Source of the DNA: Lachnospiraceae bacterium | GTDB taxonomy: Bacteria > Bacillota > Clostridia > Lachnospirales > Lachnospiraceae | DNA: 64,000 bases | Direction of reading: 5' to 3' | NCBI GenBank assembly: GCA_017520425.1 | Contig: JAFXFO010000034.1 | Coordinates: 57,419 to 121,418, forward strand | Shown here: positions 24,440-33,767 of the stretch, piece after piece | Numbering within the stretch: the stretch's first letter is position 1 | Layout of the letters: the number at the start of each line of letters is the position of its first letter | Translations under genes and position numbers: made by a program | The notes under the pieces: model-generated | The model's database searches: none | What the model saw: the letters and a program-made list of their open reading frames with translations, nothing else | Told to the model about the DNA's origin: nothing

Positions 24440-25286
24440 AAACTATGCAAAGTATTGGTTTAAGAATATTTTTTTTTCAATATCTCATTTGGAGGAAATA
24501 AAGTTAATTCAAGATAATAAGAAATATAAAAATATTCATAAAGGAAAAAGGTGTTTTATTTTTGGAAATGGTCCATCTATTAATGGCTTAGATTTCGTTC
24601 GGTTTGAAAAAGAGTATGTTTTTACTGTTAATCAAATGATGAGAAGAGATGATTTTCAATTGCTAAAAACAAATTATCATTTTGTTGCAGATCAAAATTA
24701 TTTTAAGTTAGATTGTGAACAACCGGAAGATAACGAACTGCTTATGACAATGAGAAGTATAGGTAACAAAGATTATCGTCCGGTTTGTTTTTTCCCAAGT
24801 AATCAAAAAAAATTTGTCCAAAGTAATCAGTTTTCAGAAGTGGTTGATATTTCATATTTCTGTAGTCCAATTAGTTTTTTGGACAACTACGTTTTATCAA
24901 CAAATTATGCATGGTTAATACCAAGATTCGGAACGGTGGTTCATTTTGCAATAGTTATGGCGATATACATGGGATTTTCAGAAATATATTTGTTAGGCTG
25001 CGAAGGGACAAGTATTATTGCGAATATAAATTCGGCGTTGAAGAAAAATACAATATATTTATCTTATGGTTATGAAGTTAATGAGTTACAAAAACGATGG
25101 CTAGAGAAAGTGATAAATAATAAATCTATGGAAAAATGTGCGAAATCATTTTATGATATGTTGGTAGGATATCGTTGTTTGAACGGATACTGTGCAAATA
25201 AGCAAATTAAGATATTTAATTGTACACCAGAATCCGTGATTGATTCTATAGAATATATCAATTTAAATAAAGTGATAGGAGACTAA
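24432..25286 (+). CDS. DUF115/sialyltransferase-like glycosyltransferase
   Basis: 284 residues. KRCFIFGNGPSINGLDF near residue 40 is the nucleotide-binding signature shared by DUF115 (motility-accessory/MptE-like) proteins and GT42 sialyltransferases, and VMAIYMGFSEIYLLGCE is a second shared segment. GT42 enzymes use CMP-sugar acids, which fits the two cytidylyltransferases upstream. It is predicted to transfer the CMP-activated residue to a glycan or protein. The ATG at 24432 is preferred over 24414 because AAGGGAGTG lies ahead; it overlaps the aldolase end by eight bases. The GT42 versus DUF115 assignment is uncertain. Confidence 0.7.
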   Translation: MNKNYAKYWFKNIFFSISHLEEIKLIQDNKKYKNIHKGKRCFIFGNGPSINGLDFVRFEKEYVFTVNQMMRRDDFQLLKTNYHFVADQNYFKLDCEQPEDNELLMTMRSIGNKDYRPVCFFPSNQKKFVQSNQFSEVVDISYFCSPISFLDNYVLSTNYAWLIPRFGTVVHFAIVMAIYMGFSEIYLLGCEGTSIIANINSALKKNTIYLSYGYEVNELQKRWLEKVINNKSMEKCAKSFYDMLVGYRCLNGYCANKQIKIFNCTPESVIDSIEYINLNKVIGD

Positions 25287-25288
25287 GT

Positions 25289-25957
25289 ATGCTTTATATA
25301 ATGGGGGATCTGCATGGAAAGTTTGAACAATTTAGCTCGAGAATTTATCAGGCAAATATTCAATTGTCGAGTAATGATATTATTATAGTCTGTGGAGATT
25401 TTGGCTTTATTTATGATGATGCGGTGAAAAGAAAGCAGGGGTTAGAGCAACTTAAAGCATTAGAATGTGAAGTATTATTCGTTTGTGGAAATCACGAAAA
25501 TTTTGTAGAAATTAATAAATGTGAAATTGTTAATAGGTATGGCGGGCCTATGCATAAAATTTCAAATAATATTTATCATATGATTAGAGGAAATATTTAC
25601 ACAATATGTGGAAGTTCTTTTTTTGCTTTTGGAGGTGCATACTCGAATCCTAATCAACAGCCTAAAGTTTGGCAATCGCAAGAAATTCCAAGTAGGGAAG
25701 AGATTGCATACGGAAAGAATAGTTTGCTTAAAAGAAAAAAAGTGGTTGATTATATAGTGACACATGCTGCTCCTAATGAGATTATTTGGGAACTGGGTAT
25801 AGTGCCATTTTATAGTAACACATGTTTTACAAATTTTTTAAGTTGGATACTAAATGATATTCAATTCAAGCACTGGTTTTGTGGACATTATCATATTGAT
25901 AAAAGGATGCAGAAATATAATTTTTCAGTATTGTATGATAATATAGCTAAATTATAA
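25289..25957 (+). CDS. Calcineurin-like metallophosphoesterase (copy 3)
   Basis: 222 residues, closely related to the protein at 15,496. It has the same order GDLHG, VCGDFGF, GNHENF, FGGAYS, WQSQEIPS, VTHAAP and GHYHID. All metal ligands are present. It starts 2 bases after the preceding stop with AGGAGA upstream, so it is the last gene of the operon. The two copies bracket most of the island, which suggests duplication. Substrate unknown. Confidence 0.88.
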   Translation: MLYIMGDLHGKFEQFSSRIYQANIQLSSNDIIIVCGDFGFIYDDAVKRKQGLEQLKALECEVLFVCGNHENFVEINKCEIVNRYGGPMHKISNNIYHMIRGNIYTICGSSFFAFGGAYSNPNQQPKVWQSQEIPSREEIAYGKNSLLKRKKVVDYIVTHAAPNEIIWELGIVPFYSNTCFTNFLSWILNDIQFKHWFCGHYHIDKRMQKYNFSVLYDNIAKL

Positions 25958-26159
25958 ACTGGTAGTATCAAGTAATAATAATGAATAGATAGATTATTTT
26001 AAGCTTAAAACAATGGATGGCATAATAGATATTCTATCAATATTTATGATAATATATCATCAAGTTCGTAAGGCATTAACTTATTGAGCTCTTATGGTTA
26101 TTCTGCCCACAAAATAGATGTACAGATGGTCTAATGTCTGTCCACAGTTCTAGCCTGCA
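25958..26159. other. AT-rich gap at the right edge of the island
   Basis: No gene seen. The strongly AT-rich sequence changes to the balanced base composition of the chromosome near 26,080, marking the likely right boundary of the island. Confidence 0.5.
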
Positions 26160-26547
26160 CCGGCCCATTTTTTCGGTGATATCACACATAGATACTGGAT
26201 TTTAAACAAGGCATCATCTGTATGGTATCAAGGCTTTTGTGTGGTTGACCTTATTGGTACCTGTAATCATCACCCTGTTTGATGCATACTGGGCCCCGGG
26301 GTTATGCGAAAGATACCGATTGGATGCCTATTACATCGTGGGTATTCTGGCATTTTTTGTTATCGGTTACAGACTTAAGACCACAGAGCATAAGTAAAGA
26401 ACCGTATCCGTAATCTGCGCATTTTCGGTGTTTTCCATATTGCTTACATTTTTGATATTTATGCAACCCTGCGATGCCAATTTTGCGGAGTATTTCCCGG
26501 AGGCGGCAGAAAAGGTGAAAAAGGCGATAATGTTCCAAAGATTTTGA
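26160..26547 (+). pseudogene. Decayed multi-pass membrane-protein gene (right copy)
   Basis: A readable but broken frame: an N-terminal part HFFGDITHRYWILNKAS, a frameshift near 26,215, then two hydrophobic helices (AFVWLTLLVPVIITLF and AYYIVGILAFFVIGYRL), an in-frame TAA at 26395-26397, a third helix (SVFSILLTFLIFMQP) and the tail ending FQRF. The 3' part is duplicated at 11,130-11,276. The family is not identified. Confidence 0.65.
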
Positions 26548-26569
26548 TAATTCACCGACGTTTTGTCAG

Positions 26570-26598
26570 TTGAAAAATAAAAGCCGTGGTGTTATACT
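26570..26598 (+). promoter_or_regulatory. Sigma-A promoter of pyrE
   Basis: TTGAAA (26570-26575) and TATACT (26593-26598) with an exact 17-base spacer, 77 bases ahead of the pyrE start. Confidence 0.75.
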
Positions 26599-26674
26599 AT
26601 AACAGTACGATTTACAGTTATTTGCAGATAAGAAATACATATGCGAAAGCTTGATATAGGAGGTTTTAAGAGGT

Positions 26675-27352
26675 ATGGAACAGTACAAAAAAGAGTTTAT
26701 AGAGTTTATGGTAGATTGCCAGGTACTTAAGTTTGGCGAATTTACATTAAAGAGCGGACGTAAGTCCCCTTTCTTTATGAATGCGGGCGGTTATGTGACC
26801 GGTAGCCAGTTGATGGGACTGGGCGAGTATTATGCAAAGGCTATTCATAATACTTACGGAGATGATTTTGATGTATTGTTCGGACCTGCATACAAGGGCA
26901 TCCCGATTAGTGTAGTAACTGCTATCGCTTACAGCAAGCTGTACGGCAAAGAGGTTCGTTACTGCTCAGACCGTAAGGAAGAGAAGGACCATGGTGCAGA
27001 TAAGGGAAGCTTCCTTGGTAGCAAGTTAAAGGACGGCGACAGAGTAATAATGATTGAGGATGTGACCACTTCAGGTAAGTCCATGGAAGAGACTGTGCCT
27101 AAGGTAAGAGGTGCTGCGGATGTGGAAATTGTAGGTCTTATGGTTTCCTTGGACCGTTGTGAAAAGGGCCTGGGTGGCGAAAAGAGAGCGCTGGAAGAGG
27201 TTCAGGAAAAGTACGGTTTCAAGGCAAATGCCATTGTAAGTATGATGGATGTAATCGAGCATTTGTACAATAAGCCTTATAACGGACAGGTGCTGATAGA
27301 TGATGAGTTAAAGGCGGCTATTGATGAATATTATGCGACTTATGGTGCGTAA
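26675..27352 (+). CDS. pyrE: Orotate phosphoribosyltransferase
   Basis: 225 residues. It transfers ribose 5-phosphate from PRPP to orotate, making OMP, the substrate of PyrF. The PRPP-binding loop is MIEDVTTSGKSMEE, and FTLKSGRKSPFF near the N-terminus is the typical orotate-side segment. AGGAGG lies 11 bases upstream of the ATG, with a nearer AAGAGG. It has its own promoter and sits immediately right of the accessory island and the decayed membrane gene, 26 kb from pyrF. Confidence 0.96.
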   Translation: MEQYKKEFIEFMVDCQVLKFGEFTLKSGRKSPFFMNAGGYVTGSQLMGLGEYYAKAIHNTYGDDFDVLFGPAYKGIPISVVTAIAYSKLYGKEVRYCSDRKEEKDHGADKGSFLGSKLKDGDRVIMIEDVTTSGKSMEETVPKVRGAADVEIVGLMVSLDRCEKGLGGEKRALEEVQEKYGFKANAIVSMMDVIEHLYNKPYNGQVLIDDELKAAIDEYYATYGA

Positions 27353-27384
27353 TCAAAGAAAAGCGTGAATGTGAGGTAATGAGT

Positions 27385-27537
27385 ATGGAAGAAAAAACTT
27401 ACAAGGTTATGAGGGGTACCGGAGCAACAAATATTGTTATGGGCGTGATTTCCATTGTGGTGGGAGTTGCCTGCGGAGTGCTTCTGATTATCAGTGGTGC
27501 AAAGTTGCTGGCAGGAAAGTCAAAAATATTGTTTTAA
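27385..27537 (+). CDS. Small single-helix membrane protein
   Basis: 50 residues, MEEKTYKVMRG followed by one long hydrophobic helix (IVMGVISIVVGVACGVLLI). GAGG lies 8 bases before this ATG; an in-frame ATG at 27379 is too close to it. It follows pyrE by 32 bases and precedes another small membrane protein. Function unknown, but its size and helix resemble small membrane proteins common in Lachnospiraceae. Confidence 0.6.
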   Translation: MEEKTYKVMRGTGATNIVMGVISIVVGVACGVLLIISGAKLLAGKSKILF

Positions 27538-27619
27538 GCAGATGGGCATACTTCCGTAGGAGGTATGCCTGTTTTAGCAGATAAGTCCTGTGAAAACAGG
27601 GTGCAGGAGAGGAAGACGG

Positions 27620-27940
27620 ATGGCAAAAAGGAAGAATTATAAATTTACCAATAAGGGACATTCAGCCAAAGCAGTCTTAAGTACCTTCTTTGGAGCGTTG
27701 AGCTGTATATCCTTATTATCGCTGATATATTTGGCTTATTTAAGGAAAGGGAATGCGCCTTTCAATTACGGAATCGCCGCTATTCTGGCATTGGTTTTTG
27801 CTATTGTGGGGATGGTTTTGGCTGTTTTGGCGGTACGGGAGAAGGAGAAATTTTTGGTATTCGGCTGGATCGGTGTAGGGCTGAATGCGCTGGCGATATT
27901 GGGAGTCAGCGGTATTTTATATGCAGGAACTGCCTTATAG
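27620..27940 (+). CDS. Small membrane protein, three hydrophobic helices
   Basis: 106 residues: a basic N-terminus (MAKRKNYKFTNKG) followed by three hydrophobic stretches (STFFGALSCISLLSLIYLAYL, GIAAILALVFAIVGMVLAVLA, WIGVGLNALAILGVSGILY). GGAGAGG 7 bases ahead fixes the ATG at 27620 rather than the upstream codon at 27590. It resembles the DUF6142-type proteins of Clostridia; that match is from memory and tentative. It lies 27 bases before the aminopeptidase gene. Confidence 0.7.
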   Translation: MAKRKNYKFTNKGHSAKAVLSTFFGALSCISLLSLIYLAYLRKGNAPFNYGIAAILALVFAIVGMVLAVLAVREKEKFLVFGWIGVGLNALAILGVSGILYAGTAL

Positions 27941-27967
27941 AACTGCAGATATGAAAGGTAAGAAATA

Positions 27968-30040
27968 ATGAATATGCAGGATGACTTGATGTTGGAAAGA
28001 TATGATCTGGCCATAGGCCGGATTCTTGAAATAAAAGAGGAAATGCAGGGTGAGGATGCCTGGAGAAGATTCTTTGGACATATGGCCGGTTTTGTGGTAA
28101 CCGTAAATGCGTATTATGAATTTGTGGTGAGTGGCGCAATCTGCAAAGCAGATTCGCAGGAATTGCAGGACTGGAATGAAAAACTGTACGGAGAGATTCT
28201 TTCAGAAAATTATGAGAGTAGTTTTGCCAATCCTTCCTATGCAGTGGCACAGTTAGGGGCAGAGTATGGTCCGTTCTTTTCTGTGTTGGCGGCGGAGCTT
28301 CGTAGCATGATTGTGCCGGCGGCAGAAGGAAAAATAGAAGAACTACTGATTCGCATGGAGCTGTTTATAGAGGTTTACGGTGCTTGTGAGGCACAGTGGC
28401 AGGAAACACAAGAACTTCCTGCTTATGAAGGTTTGCAGCAGATTCTTTATTGGTATGTCAGTGATTATTCGGATGTGACGGAAGAAGCCAAGATTAAGAC
28501 CATGGTGGTCCCGGAGGAAAGTCTTGCGGTCAAAATCCTACGGTTCGCAGATTTGAAAAGCCCGGAATATTTGTATCACTATGGGGAGTATGTATCAGAG
28601 AACGAAGTGAAGACTTCGGAATTTATGGCATCCCTGCCGCAGGAAACCATTGATTTGATGGCGGATACCTATACGGAAGGGTATCGTATGGGCTTTGTGC
28701 TGGGGAATAAGGATTTGTCCAAAAAGAATACGGTGGAAATCCGTTATTCTTTGGGATTTGAGCGTATGATGCGTAAGGCGGTGGAGAATTTTGCGAAAAT
28801 GGGTCTGAAGCCCATTGTTCGCAGAACGCCCATGGGTGTTTTGCAGGGGGGCGGATTGTTCAAGCTGGGTGCTATCGGCGGTAATCCCAACAAACAGTAT
28901 GATTATGACCACAAGGATGATAAGGCACTTGTGTGGGACAAGGGAATGGTGCAAAGAAAGCTGGAGGTATTTAAGACGGCTTTTGAGCATAACAAAGAAG
29001 CTGCATCTCTTTATGCAGGTCCTGCGGTGCAGGAGGTGTTTGGTGAGGCCCCCTTTGAACCGGTGAATAAAAAGTGTGCTCCTACCTTAAGCAAAGAACA
29101 GCAGAAACAGGTGGTAGAATATCGTTCCCAGGCGGGTGCGATTCAGAGGGAGTATATTTTAGAAGAAGAACGCAGCTTTACCATAATCGCCTTCCCGGTA
29201 CCGGAAATTGGAAAGGACTTTGAGGAGATTTTCAAGGATATTATCCGCATCAATACGCTGGACTATATGGAGTACCGAAAGTATCAGCAGGTATTGATTG
29301 ATATATTGGATCAGGCGGAATATGTGGAAATCAAGGGCATGAACGGCAATGCCACGGATTTAACCATCAGTTTGGCACGGCTTAATAATCCGGAGAAGGA
29401 AACTCTTTTTGAGAACTGTGTGGCAGATGTGAATATTCCGGTGGGTGAGGTATTTACATCTCCCAAGCTAAAGGGAACCAATGGTATTTTGAATGTCTCC
29501 AAGGTGTATTTGAATGAATTGGAGTACCGGAATCTGACCGTGTACTTTGCGGATGGTATGATCGCGGATTACAACTGTGACAATTTTGCTGACACGGAGC
29601 AAAATAAGAAATACATTAAAGAAAATGTGCTGTTTCATCGGGATACCCTTCCCATGGGTGAGTTTGCCATCGGAACCAATACGCTGGCTTATGTAATTGC
29701 AAGGAAATGGGGCATTGAGGATAAGCTGCCTATTTTGATTGCTGAAAAAATGGGGCCACATTTCGCGGTGGGCGATACCTGTTACTCCCATGCAGAGGAT
29801 ATTAAGGTGTACAATCCTGACGGTAAGGAGATTATTGCCAGGGAGAATGAGTGTGCGGCACTGCGCCATACGGACTCTAAAAAGGCCTATTTTGATTGCC
29901 ATACGGACATAACCATCCCCTATGATGAATTGGGTGAATTGACGGCCGTGGGCAGGGACGGAAGCAGGGTTGAAATCATCAAACAGGGCAAATTTATGCC
30001 AAAAGAGTGTCTGGCACTGAACGAGCCTTTTGAAACATAA
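27968..30040 (+). CDS. M29-like metal-dependent aminopeptidase
   Basis: 690 residues, cytosolic. The C-terminal 370 residues follow the thermophilic aminopeptidase (M29) family: ENCVADVNIPVGEVFTSP, NVSKVYL, the paired segment MGEFAIGTNT, EKMGPHFAVGDTCYS and CHTDITIPYDEL, which together supply the metal ligands. The N-terminal 320 residues are a family-specific extension found in longer clostridial members. It is predicted to release N-terminal residues from peptides. A short palindrome (AAATTCTTAAGAATTT, 30067-30082) follows the stop without a T-run. Confidence 0.88.
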   Translation: MNMQDDLMLERYDLAIGRILEIKEEMQGEDAWRRFFGHMAGFVVTVNAYYEFVVSGAICKADSQELQDWNEKLYGEILSENYESSFANPSYAVAQLGAEYGPFFSVLAAELRSMIVPAAEGKIEELLIRMELFIEVYGACEAQWQETQELPAYEGLQQILYWYVSDYSDVTEEAKIKTMVVPEESLAVKILRFADLKSPEYLYHYGEYVSENEVKTSEFMASLPQETIDLMADTYTEGYRMGFVLGNKDLSKKNTVEIRYSLGFERMMRKAVENFAKMGLKPIVRRTPMGVLQGGGLFKLGAIGGNPNKQYDYDHKDDKALVWDKGMVQRKLEVFKTAFEHNKEAASLYAGPAVQEVFGEAPFEPVNKKCAPTLSKEQQKQVVEYRSQAGAIQREYILEEERSFTIIAFPVPEIGKDFEEIFKDIIRINTLDYMEYRKYQQVLIDILDQAEYVEIKGMNGNATDLTISLARLNNPEKETLFENCVADVNIPVGEVFTSPKLKGTNGILNVSKVYLNELEYRNLTVYFADGMIADYNCDNFADTEQNKKYIKENVLFHRDTLPMGEFAIGTNTLAYVIARKWGIEDKLPILIAEKMGPHFAVGDTCYSHAEDIKVYNPDGKEIIARENECAALRHTDSKKAYFDCHTDITIPYDELGELTAVGRDGSRVEIIKQGKFMPKECLALNEPFET

Positions 30041-30112
30041 TGCTTTGTGCCCTAGATATGGTAAGAAATTCTTAAGAATTTGGTAATAGTATACAAAATG
30101 TAGAAAAACATC

Positions 30113-30141
30113 TTGCATAGTGTGAAATAGTCTAGTAAACT
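30113..30141 (+). promoter_or_regulatory. Possible promoter of the pur operon
   Basis: TTGCAT (30113-30118) and TAAACT (30136-30141) with a 17-base spacer, 65 bases ahead of purE. No purine riboswitch core is visible here. Confidence 0.5.
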
Positions 30142-30205
30142 GGAAATAGGATTGATTATAAGGCGAAATAGCCTGAATATTTATAGATACAAGGAGGAGA
30201 ATACC

Positions 30206-30715
30206 ATGGCAAAGGTTGGTATTGTAATGGGTAGCGATTCGGATATGCCCGTAATGGCAAAGGCTGCCGATATTTTGGAGGAATTGGGCATTTCTTATGA
30301 AATGACCATTATTTCCGCGCACAGAGAGCCGGATGTGTTTTTTGAGTATGCGAAGTCAGCAGAGGATAAGGGCTTCAAGGTAATCATCGCAGGAGCAGGA
30401 ATGGCAGCACATCTGCCCGGTATGTGTGCAGCGATTTTCCCTATGCCGGTGATTGGTATTCCCATGCACACCACTTCTTTAGGTGGCAGAGACTCCCTGT
30501 ATTCTATCGTACAGATGCCTTCCGGTATTCCGGTAGCAACCGTGGCGATTAACGGCGGTGCCAATGCAGGTCTTCTGGCAGCAAAGATTCTGGCAACCTC
30601 AGATGCAGAATTACTTGCTAAGTTAAAGGACTACAGCACCAACCTGAAAGAACAGGTACAGGCAAAGGATGCGAAATTACAGGAAGTTGGCTACAAAGCA
30701 TACATGAATAAATAA
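30206..30715 (+). CDS. purE: N5-carboxyaminoimidazole ribonucleotide mutase
   Basis: 169 residues, class I PurE. It converts N5-CAIR to CAIR in purine synthesis. [13 protein letters not shown] at the N-terminus, ISAHREPD with the catalytic His, [11 protein letters not shown] and [22 protein letters not shown] are typical. AAGGAGGAG lies 6 bases before the ATG at 30206. It is the first gene of purE-purM-purN-purD; purK is not present nearby. Confidence 0.96.
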   Translation: MAKVGIVMGSDSDMPVMAKAADILEELGISYEMTIISAHREPDVFFEYAKSAEDKGFKVIIAGAGMAAHLPGMCAAIFPMPVIGIPMHTTSLGGRDSLYSIVQMPSGIPVATVAINGGANAGLLAAKILATSDAELLAKLKDYSTNLKEQVQAKDAKLQEVGYKAYMNK

Positions 30716-30746
30716 ATTACAGGCCCAAGGGCAAATGGAGGAGATT

Positions 30747-31772
30747 ATGGATTACAAGAACGCAGGTGTGGATATTGAAGCCGGTTACAAATCGGTAGAA
30801 CTGATGAAGAAGCATGTGAAGGAAACCATGCGTCCCGAAGTAATGGGAGGCTTGGGTGGTTTCTCGGGTGCTTTCTCTTTGGCAGCTATTAAGAATATGG
30901 AGAATCCGGTACTTTTGTCAGGTACAGACGGTTGTGGTACCAAGGTTAAGTTGGCTTTTATTATGGACAAGCATGATACCATCGGTATTGATGCAGTAGC
31001 TATGTGTGTAAATGATGTGGCTTGTGCAGGTGGTGAGCCTTTATTCTTCTTGGATTACATTGCATGCGGCAAGAATTATCCCGAGAAGATTGCAACCATC
31101 GTAAAGGGTGTGGCTGAAGGCTGTAAGCAGGCAGGTGCTGCATTAATCGGCGGCGAAACTGCGGAGCATCCCGGACTGATGCCTGAGGATGATTACGATT
31201 TGGCAGGTTTTGCAGTTGGTGTGGTAGATGAGAAGGATTTGATTACCGGTGCCAATATTAAGCCCGGCGATGTGTTGGTGGCTATCGCTTCCTCCGGTGT
31301 ACATAGCAATGGTTTCTCTTTGGTTCGCAAGGTGTTTGAAATGACCAAGGAAAGCTTAGATACTTATTATGATGAATTAGGAACCACTCTTGGTGAAGCA
31401 TTAATTGCACCGACCAAGATTTATGTAAAAGCGCTGAAGTCTGTTAAGGATGCAGGTGTGACCATTAAGGGCTGTAGCCATATTACCGGTGGCGGTTTCC
31501 AGGAGAATATTCCCAGAATGCTTCCGGAAGGCGTAAATGCACATATGGATTTGGGTAGCTATGAAGTACCCGCAATCTTTAAGCTGATGCAGAAGACCGG
31601 CAATATTGCAGATGAGATGATGTACAATACCTTTAACATGGGTATCGGTATGTTGTTAGCAGTGGACCCTGCAGATGTGGACAAGACAATTGCGGCTATT
31701 CAGGCAGCAGGTGAAACCGCATGGGTAGCAGGTAAATGTGAAGCTGGCGAAAAGGGAGTAACCTTATGTTAA
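30747..31772 (+). CDS. purM: Phosphoribosylformylglycinamidine cyclo-ligase
   Basis: 341 residues. It closes the imidazole ring of FGAM to give AIR with [33 protein letters not shown] and [10 protein letters not shown] are PurM signatures. GGAGGAG 3-9 bases ahead supports the ATG at 30747. Its end overlaps the purN start. Confidence 0.96.
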   Translation: MDYKNAGVDIEAGYKSVELMKKHVKETMRPEVMGGLGGFSGAFSLAAIKNMENPVLLSGTDGCGTKVKLAFIMDKHDTIGIDAVAMCVNDVACAGGEPLFFLDYIACGKNYPEKIATIVKGVAEGCKQAGAALIGGETAEHPGLMPEDDYDLAGFAVGVVDEKDLITGANIKPGDVLVAIASSGVHSNGFSLVRKVFEMTKESLDTYYDELGTTLGEALIAPTKIYVKALKSVKDAGVTIKGCSHITGGGFQENIPRMLPEGVNAHMDLGSYEVPAIFKLMQKTGNIADEMMYNTFNMGIGMLLAVDPADVDKTIAAIQAAGETAWVAGKCEAGEKGVTLC

Positions 31773-32392
31773 GAATCGTAGTACTGGTTTCCGGTGGTGG
31801 TACCAATTTGCAGGCTATTATTGATAGTGTGGCAGCAGGTAAGATTACCAATACGGAAATCGTAGGTGTGATTAGCAATAATAAGACGGTGAAGAGCTTA
31901 GAGAGAGCAAGAAATGCAGGGATTCCTGCTATCAGCGTGTCTCCTAAGGACTTTGAAAACCGCGATATTTTCAATGATGCATTACTTAATGCGGTGAATG
32001 AGTTGAAGCCGGATTTGGTGGTGCTGGCCGGATTTTTGGTGGCCATTCCCCCTAAGATGGTGGCACAGTACAGTAACCGTATTATCAATATTCATCCTTC
32101 CCTCATTCCGTCTTTCTGTGGCGTAGGCTACTACGGATTGAAGGTACATGAAAAGGTATTGGAGCGTGGTGCGAAGGTCACCGGTGCTACCGTACATTTT
32201 GTCAATGAAGGAATGGATGAAGGCCCCATTATCTCGCAGAAGGCGGTATATGTGGAGGATGGAGATACTCCGGAAGTATTGCAGAGAAGAGTCATGGAGC
32301 AGGCAGAGTGGATTTTACTTCCGCAGGCCATTGATGATATTGCCAACGGCAGAATTTTAGTAGTAGATAATAAGGTTGTGAAGAATAATTAG
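31766..32392 (+). CDS. purN: Phosphoribosylglycinamide formyltransferase
   Basis: 208 residues. It formylates GAR using 10-formyl-THF. It opens with [15 protein letters not shown], has [14 protein letters not shown], and the catalytic segment [13 protein letters not shown] followed by [17 protein letters not shown]. The start lies inside the end of purM, so translation is coupled. Confidence 0.95.
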   Translation: MLRIVVLVSGGGTNLQAIIDSVAAGKITNTEIVGVISNNKTVKSLERARNAGIPAISVSPKDFENRDIFNDALLNAVNELKPDLVVLAGFLVAIPPKMVAQYSNRIINIHPSLIPSFCGVGYYGLKVHEKVLERGAKVTGATVHFVNEGMDEGPIISQKAVYVEDGDTPEVLQRRVMEQAEWILLPQAIDDIANGRILVVDNKVVKNN

Positions 32393-32447
32393 TTTCCTGT
32401 TTGGAACATGTGAAAACACTTGCAGAAACAAAGGAAGGAAGTTTGAT

Positions 32448-33722
32448 ATGAAAGTATTAATCGTAGGTGGCGGCGGACGTGAGCATGCCATTGCAGTCAG
32501 CATGAAGAAGAGCAAAAGAGTGGAAAAACTCTATTGTGTACCCGGTAATGCGGGTATTGCACAGATTGCAGAATGTGAGCCTTCTATCGGTGTGATGGAA
32601 TTTGACAAAGTAGTAGCTTATGCCAAGGAAAAAGCAGTGGATTTGGTGTTTGTGGCACCGGATGATCCGTTGGTGGGCGGGCTGGTAGATGCTTGTGAGG
32701 CGGCAGGCTTAAGAACTTTCGGACCCAGGGCAAATGCAGCGATTCTGGAAGGAAGTAAGGCTTTCTCCAAGGATTTGATGAAGAAATACAATATTCCTAC
32801 AGCGGCTTATGAGACCTTTGATGATGCGGATGCGGCCATTGCATATCTGGAAACAGCAGATATGCCCATCGTATTAAAGGCGGATGGTTTGGCTCTCGGC
32901 AAAGGTGTATTGATTTGTAACACCTTGGAAGAGGCAAAGGCAGGCGTGAAGGAGATTATGCTGGATAAGCACTTCGGAAGTGCCGGAAACCGTATGGTTG
33001 TGGAAGAATTTATGACCGGACGTGAGGTGTCCGTACTTTCCTTTGTGGATGGCAAGACTATTAAGACCATGACTTCCGCACAGGACCACAAGCGTGCAAA
33101 GGACAATGATGAGGGCTTAAATACCGGCGGTATGGGTACATTTTCACCCAGTCCTTTCTATACCGATGAAGTAGATGAATTCTGTAAGAAATATATTTAT
33201 CAGGCTACCGTGGATGCCATGGCGGCTGAGGGCAGAGAGTTTAAGGGCGTTATTTTCTTCGGCTTGATGCTCACACCCAAGGGACCCAGAGTGTTGGAGT
33301 ACAATGCCAGATTCGGTGATCCTGAGACCCAGGTAGTTCTCCCGCGAATGAAGAATGATATTATGGATGTAATCGATGCTTGTATCGATGGCACCTTAGG
33401 ACAGGTAGATTTGCAGTTTGAAGACAATGCGGCAGTATGCGTGGTGTTGGCCAGCGCCGGATATCCGGAAAGCTATCAGAAGGGCTTTGTGATTGATGGC
33501 TTGGATAAGTTTGATGAGGCAGAAGGCTATTATTGCTTCCATGCAGGTACCAAGCAGACCGCTGAGGGCATTGTAACCAATGGCGGACGTGTGTTGGGTA
33601 TTACTGCGAAGGGCGCAAACTTGAAAGAGGCAAGAGCCAATGCGTATGCAGCTACAGAGTGGGTAAGCTTTGAGAACAAGTATATGCGTAATGACATTGG
33701 TAAGGCTATTGATGAAGCATAA
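32448..33722 (+). CDS. purD: Phosphoribosylamine-glycine ligase
   Basis: 424 residues, ATP-grasp enzyme joining glycine to phosphoribosylamine to give GAR. VLIVGGGGREHA at the start, VLKADGLALGKGV for ATP binding, SAQDHKRAKDNDEGLNTGGMG and EYNARFGDPE near the end are family hallmarks. AAGGAAGG precedes the ATG. It is the last gene of the pur cluster; no clear terminator separates it from the SH3b gene 45 bases on. Confidence 0.96.
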   Translation: MKVLIVGGGGREHAIAVSMKKSKRVEKLYCVPGNAGIAQIAECEPSIGVMEFDKVVAYAKEKAVDLVFVAPDDPLVGGLVDACEAAGLRTFGPRANAAILEGSKAFSKDLMKKYNIPTAAYETFDDADAAIAYLETADMPIVLKADGLALGKGVLICNTLEEAKAGVKEIMLDKHFGSAGNRMVVEEFMTGREVSVLSFVDGKTIKTMTSAQDHKRAKDNDEGLNTGGMGTFSPSPFYTDEVDEFCKKYIYQATVDAMAAEGREFKGVIFFGLMLTPKGPRVLEYNARFGDPETQVVLPRMKNDIMDVIDACIDGTLGQVDLQFEDNAAVCVVLASAGYPESYQKGFVIDGLDKFDEAEGYYCFHAGTKQTAEGIVTNGGRVLGITAKGANLKEARANAYAATEWVSFENKYMRNDIGKAIDEA

Positions 33723-33767
33723 AACAGGGGATATGGAGTATTAGCAAGATTAGAGGAAGGGTACAAA

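Noticed and set aside
30041-30205. Possible purine riboswitch ahead of purE.
   Set aside because: The paired P1-P3 helices and conserved loops of the purine aptamer are not visible; only a plain promoter is supported. The same holds for purL.
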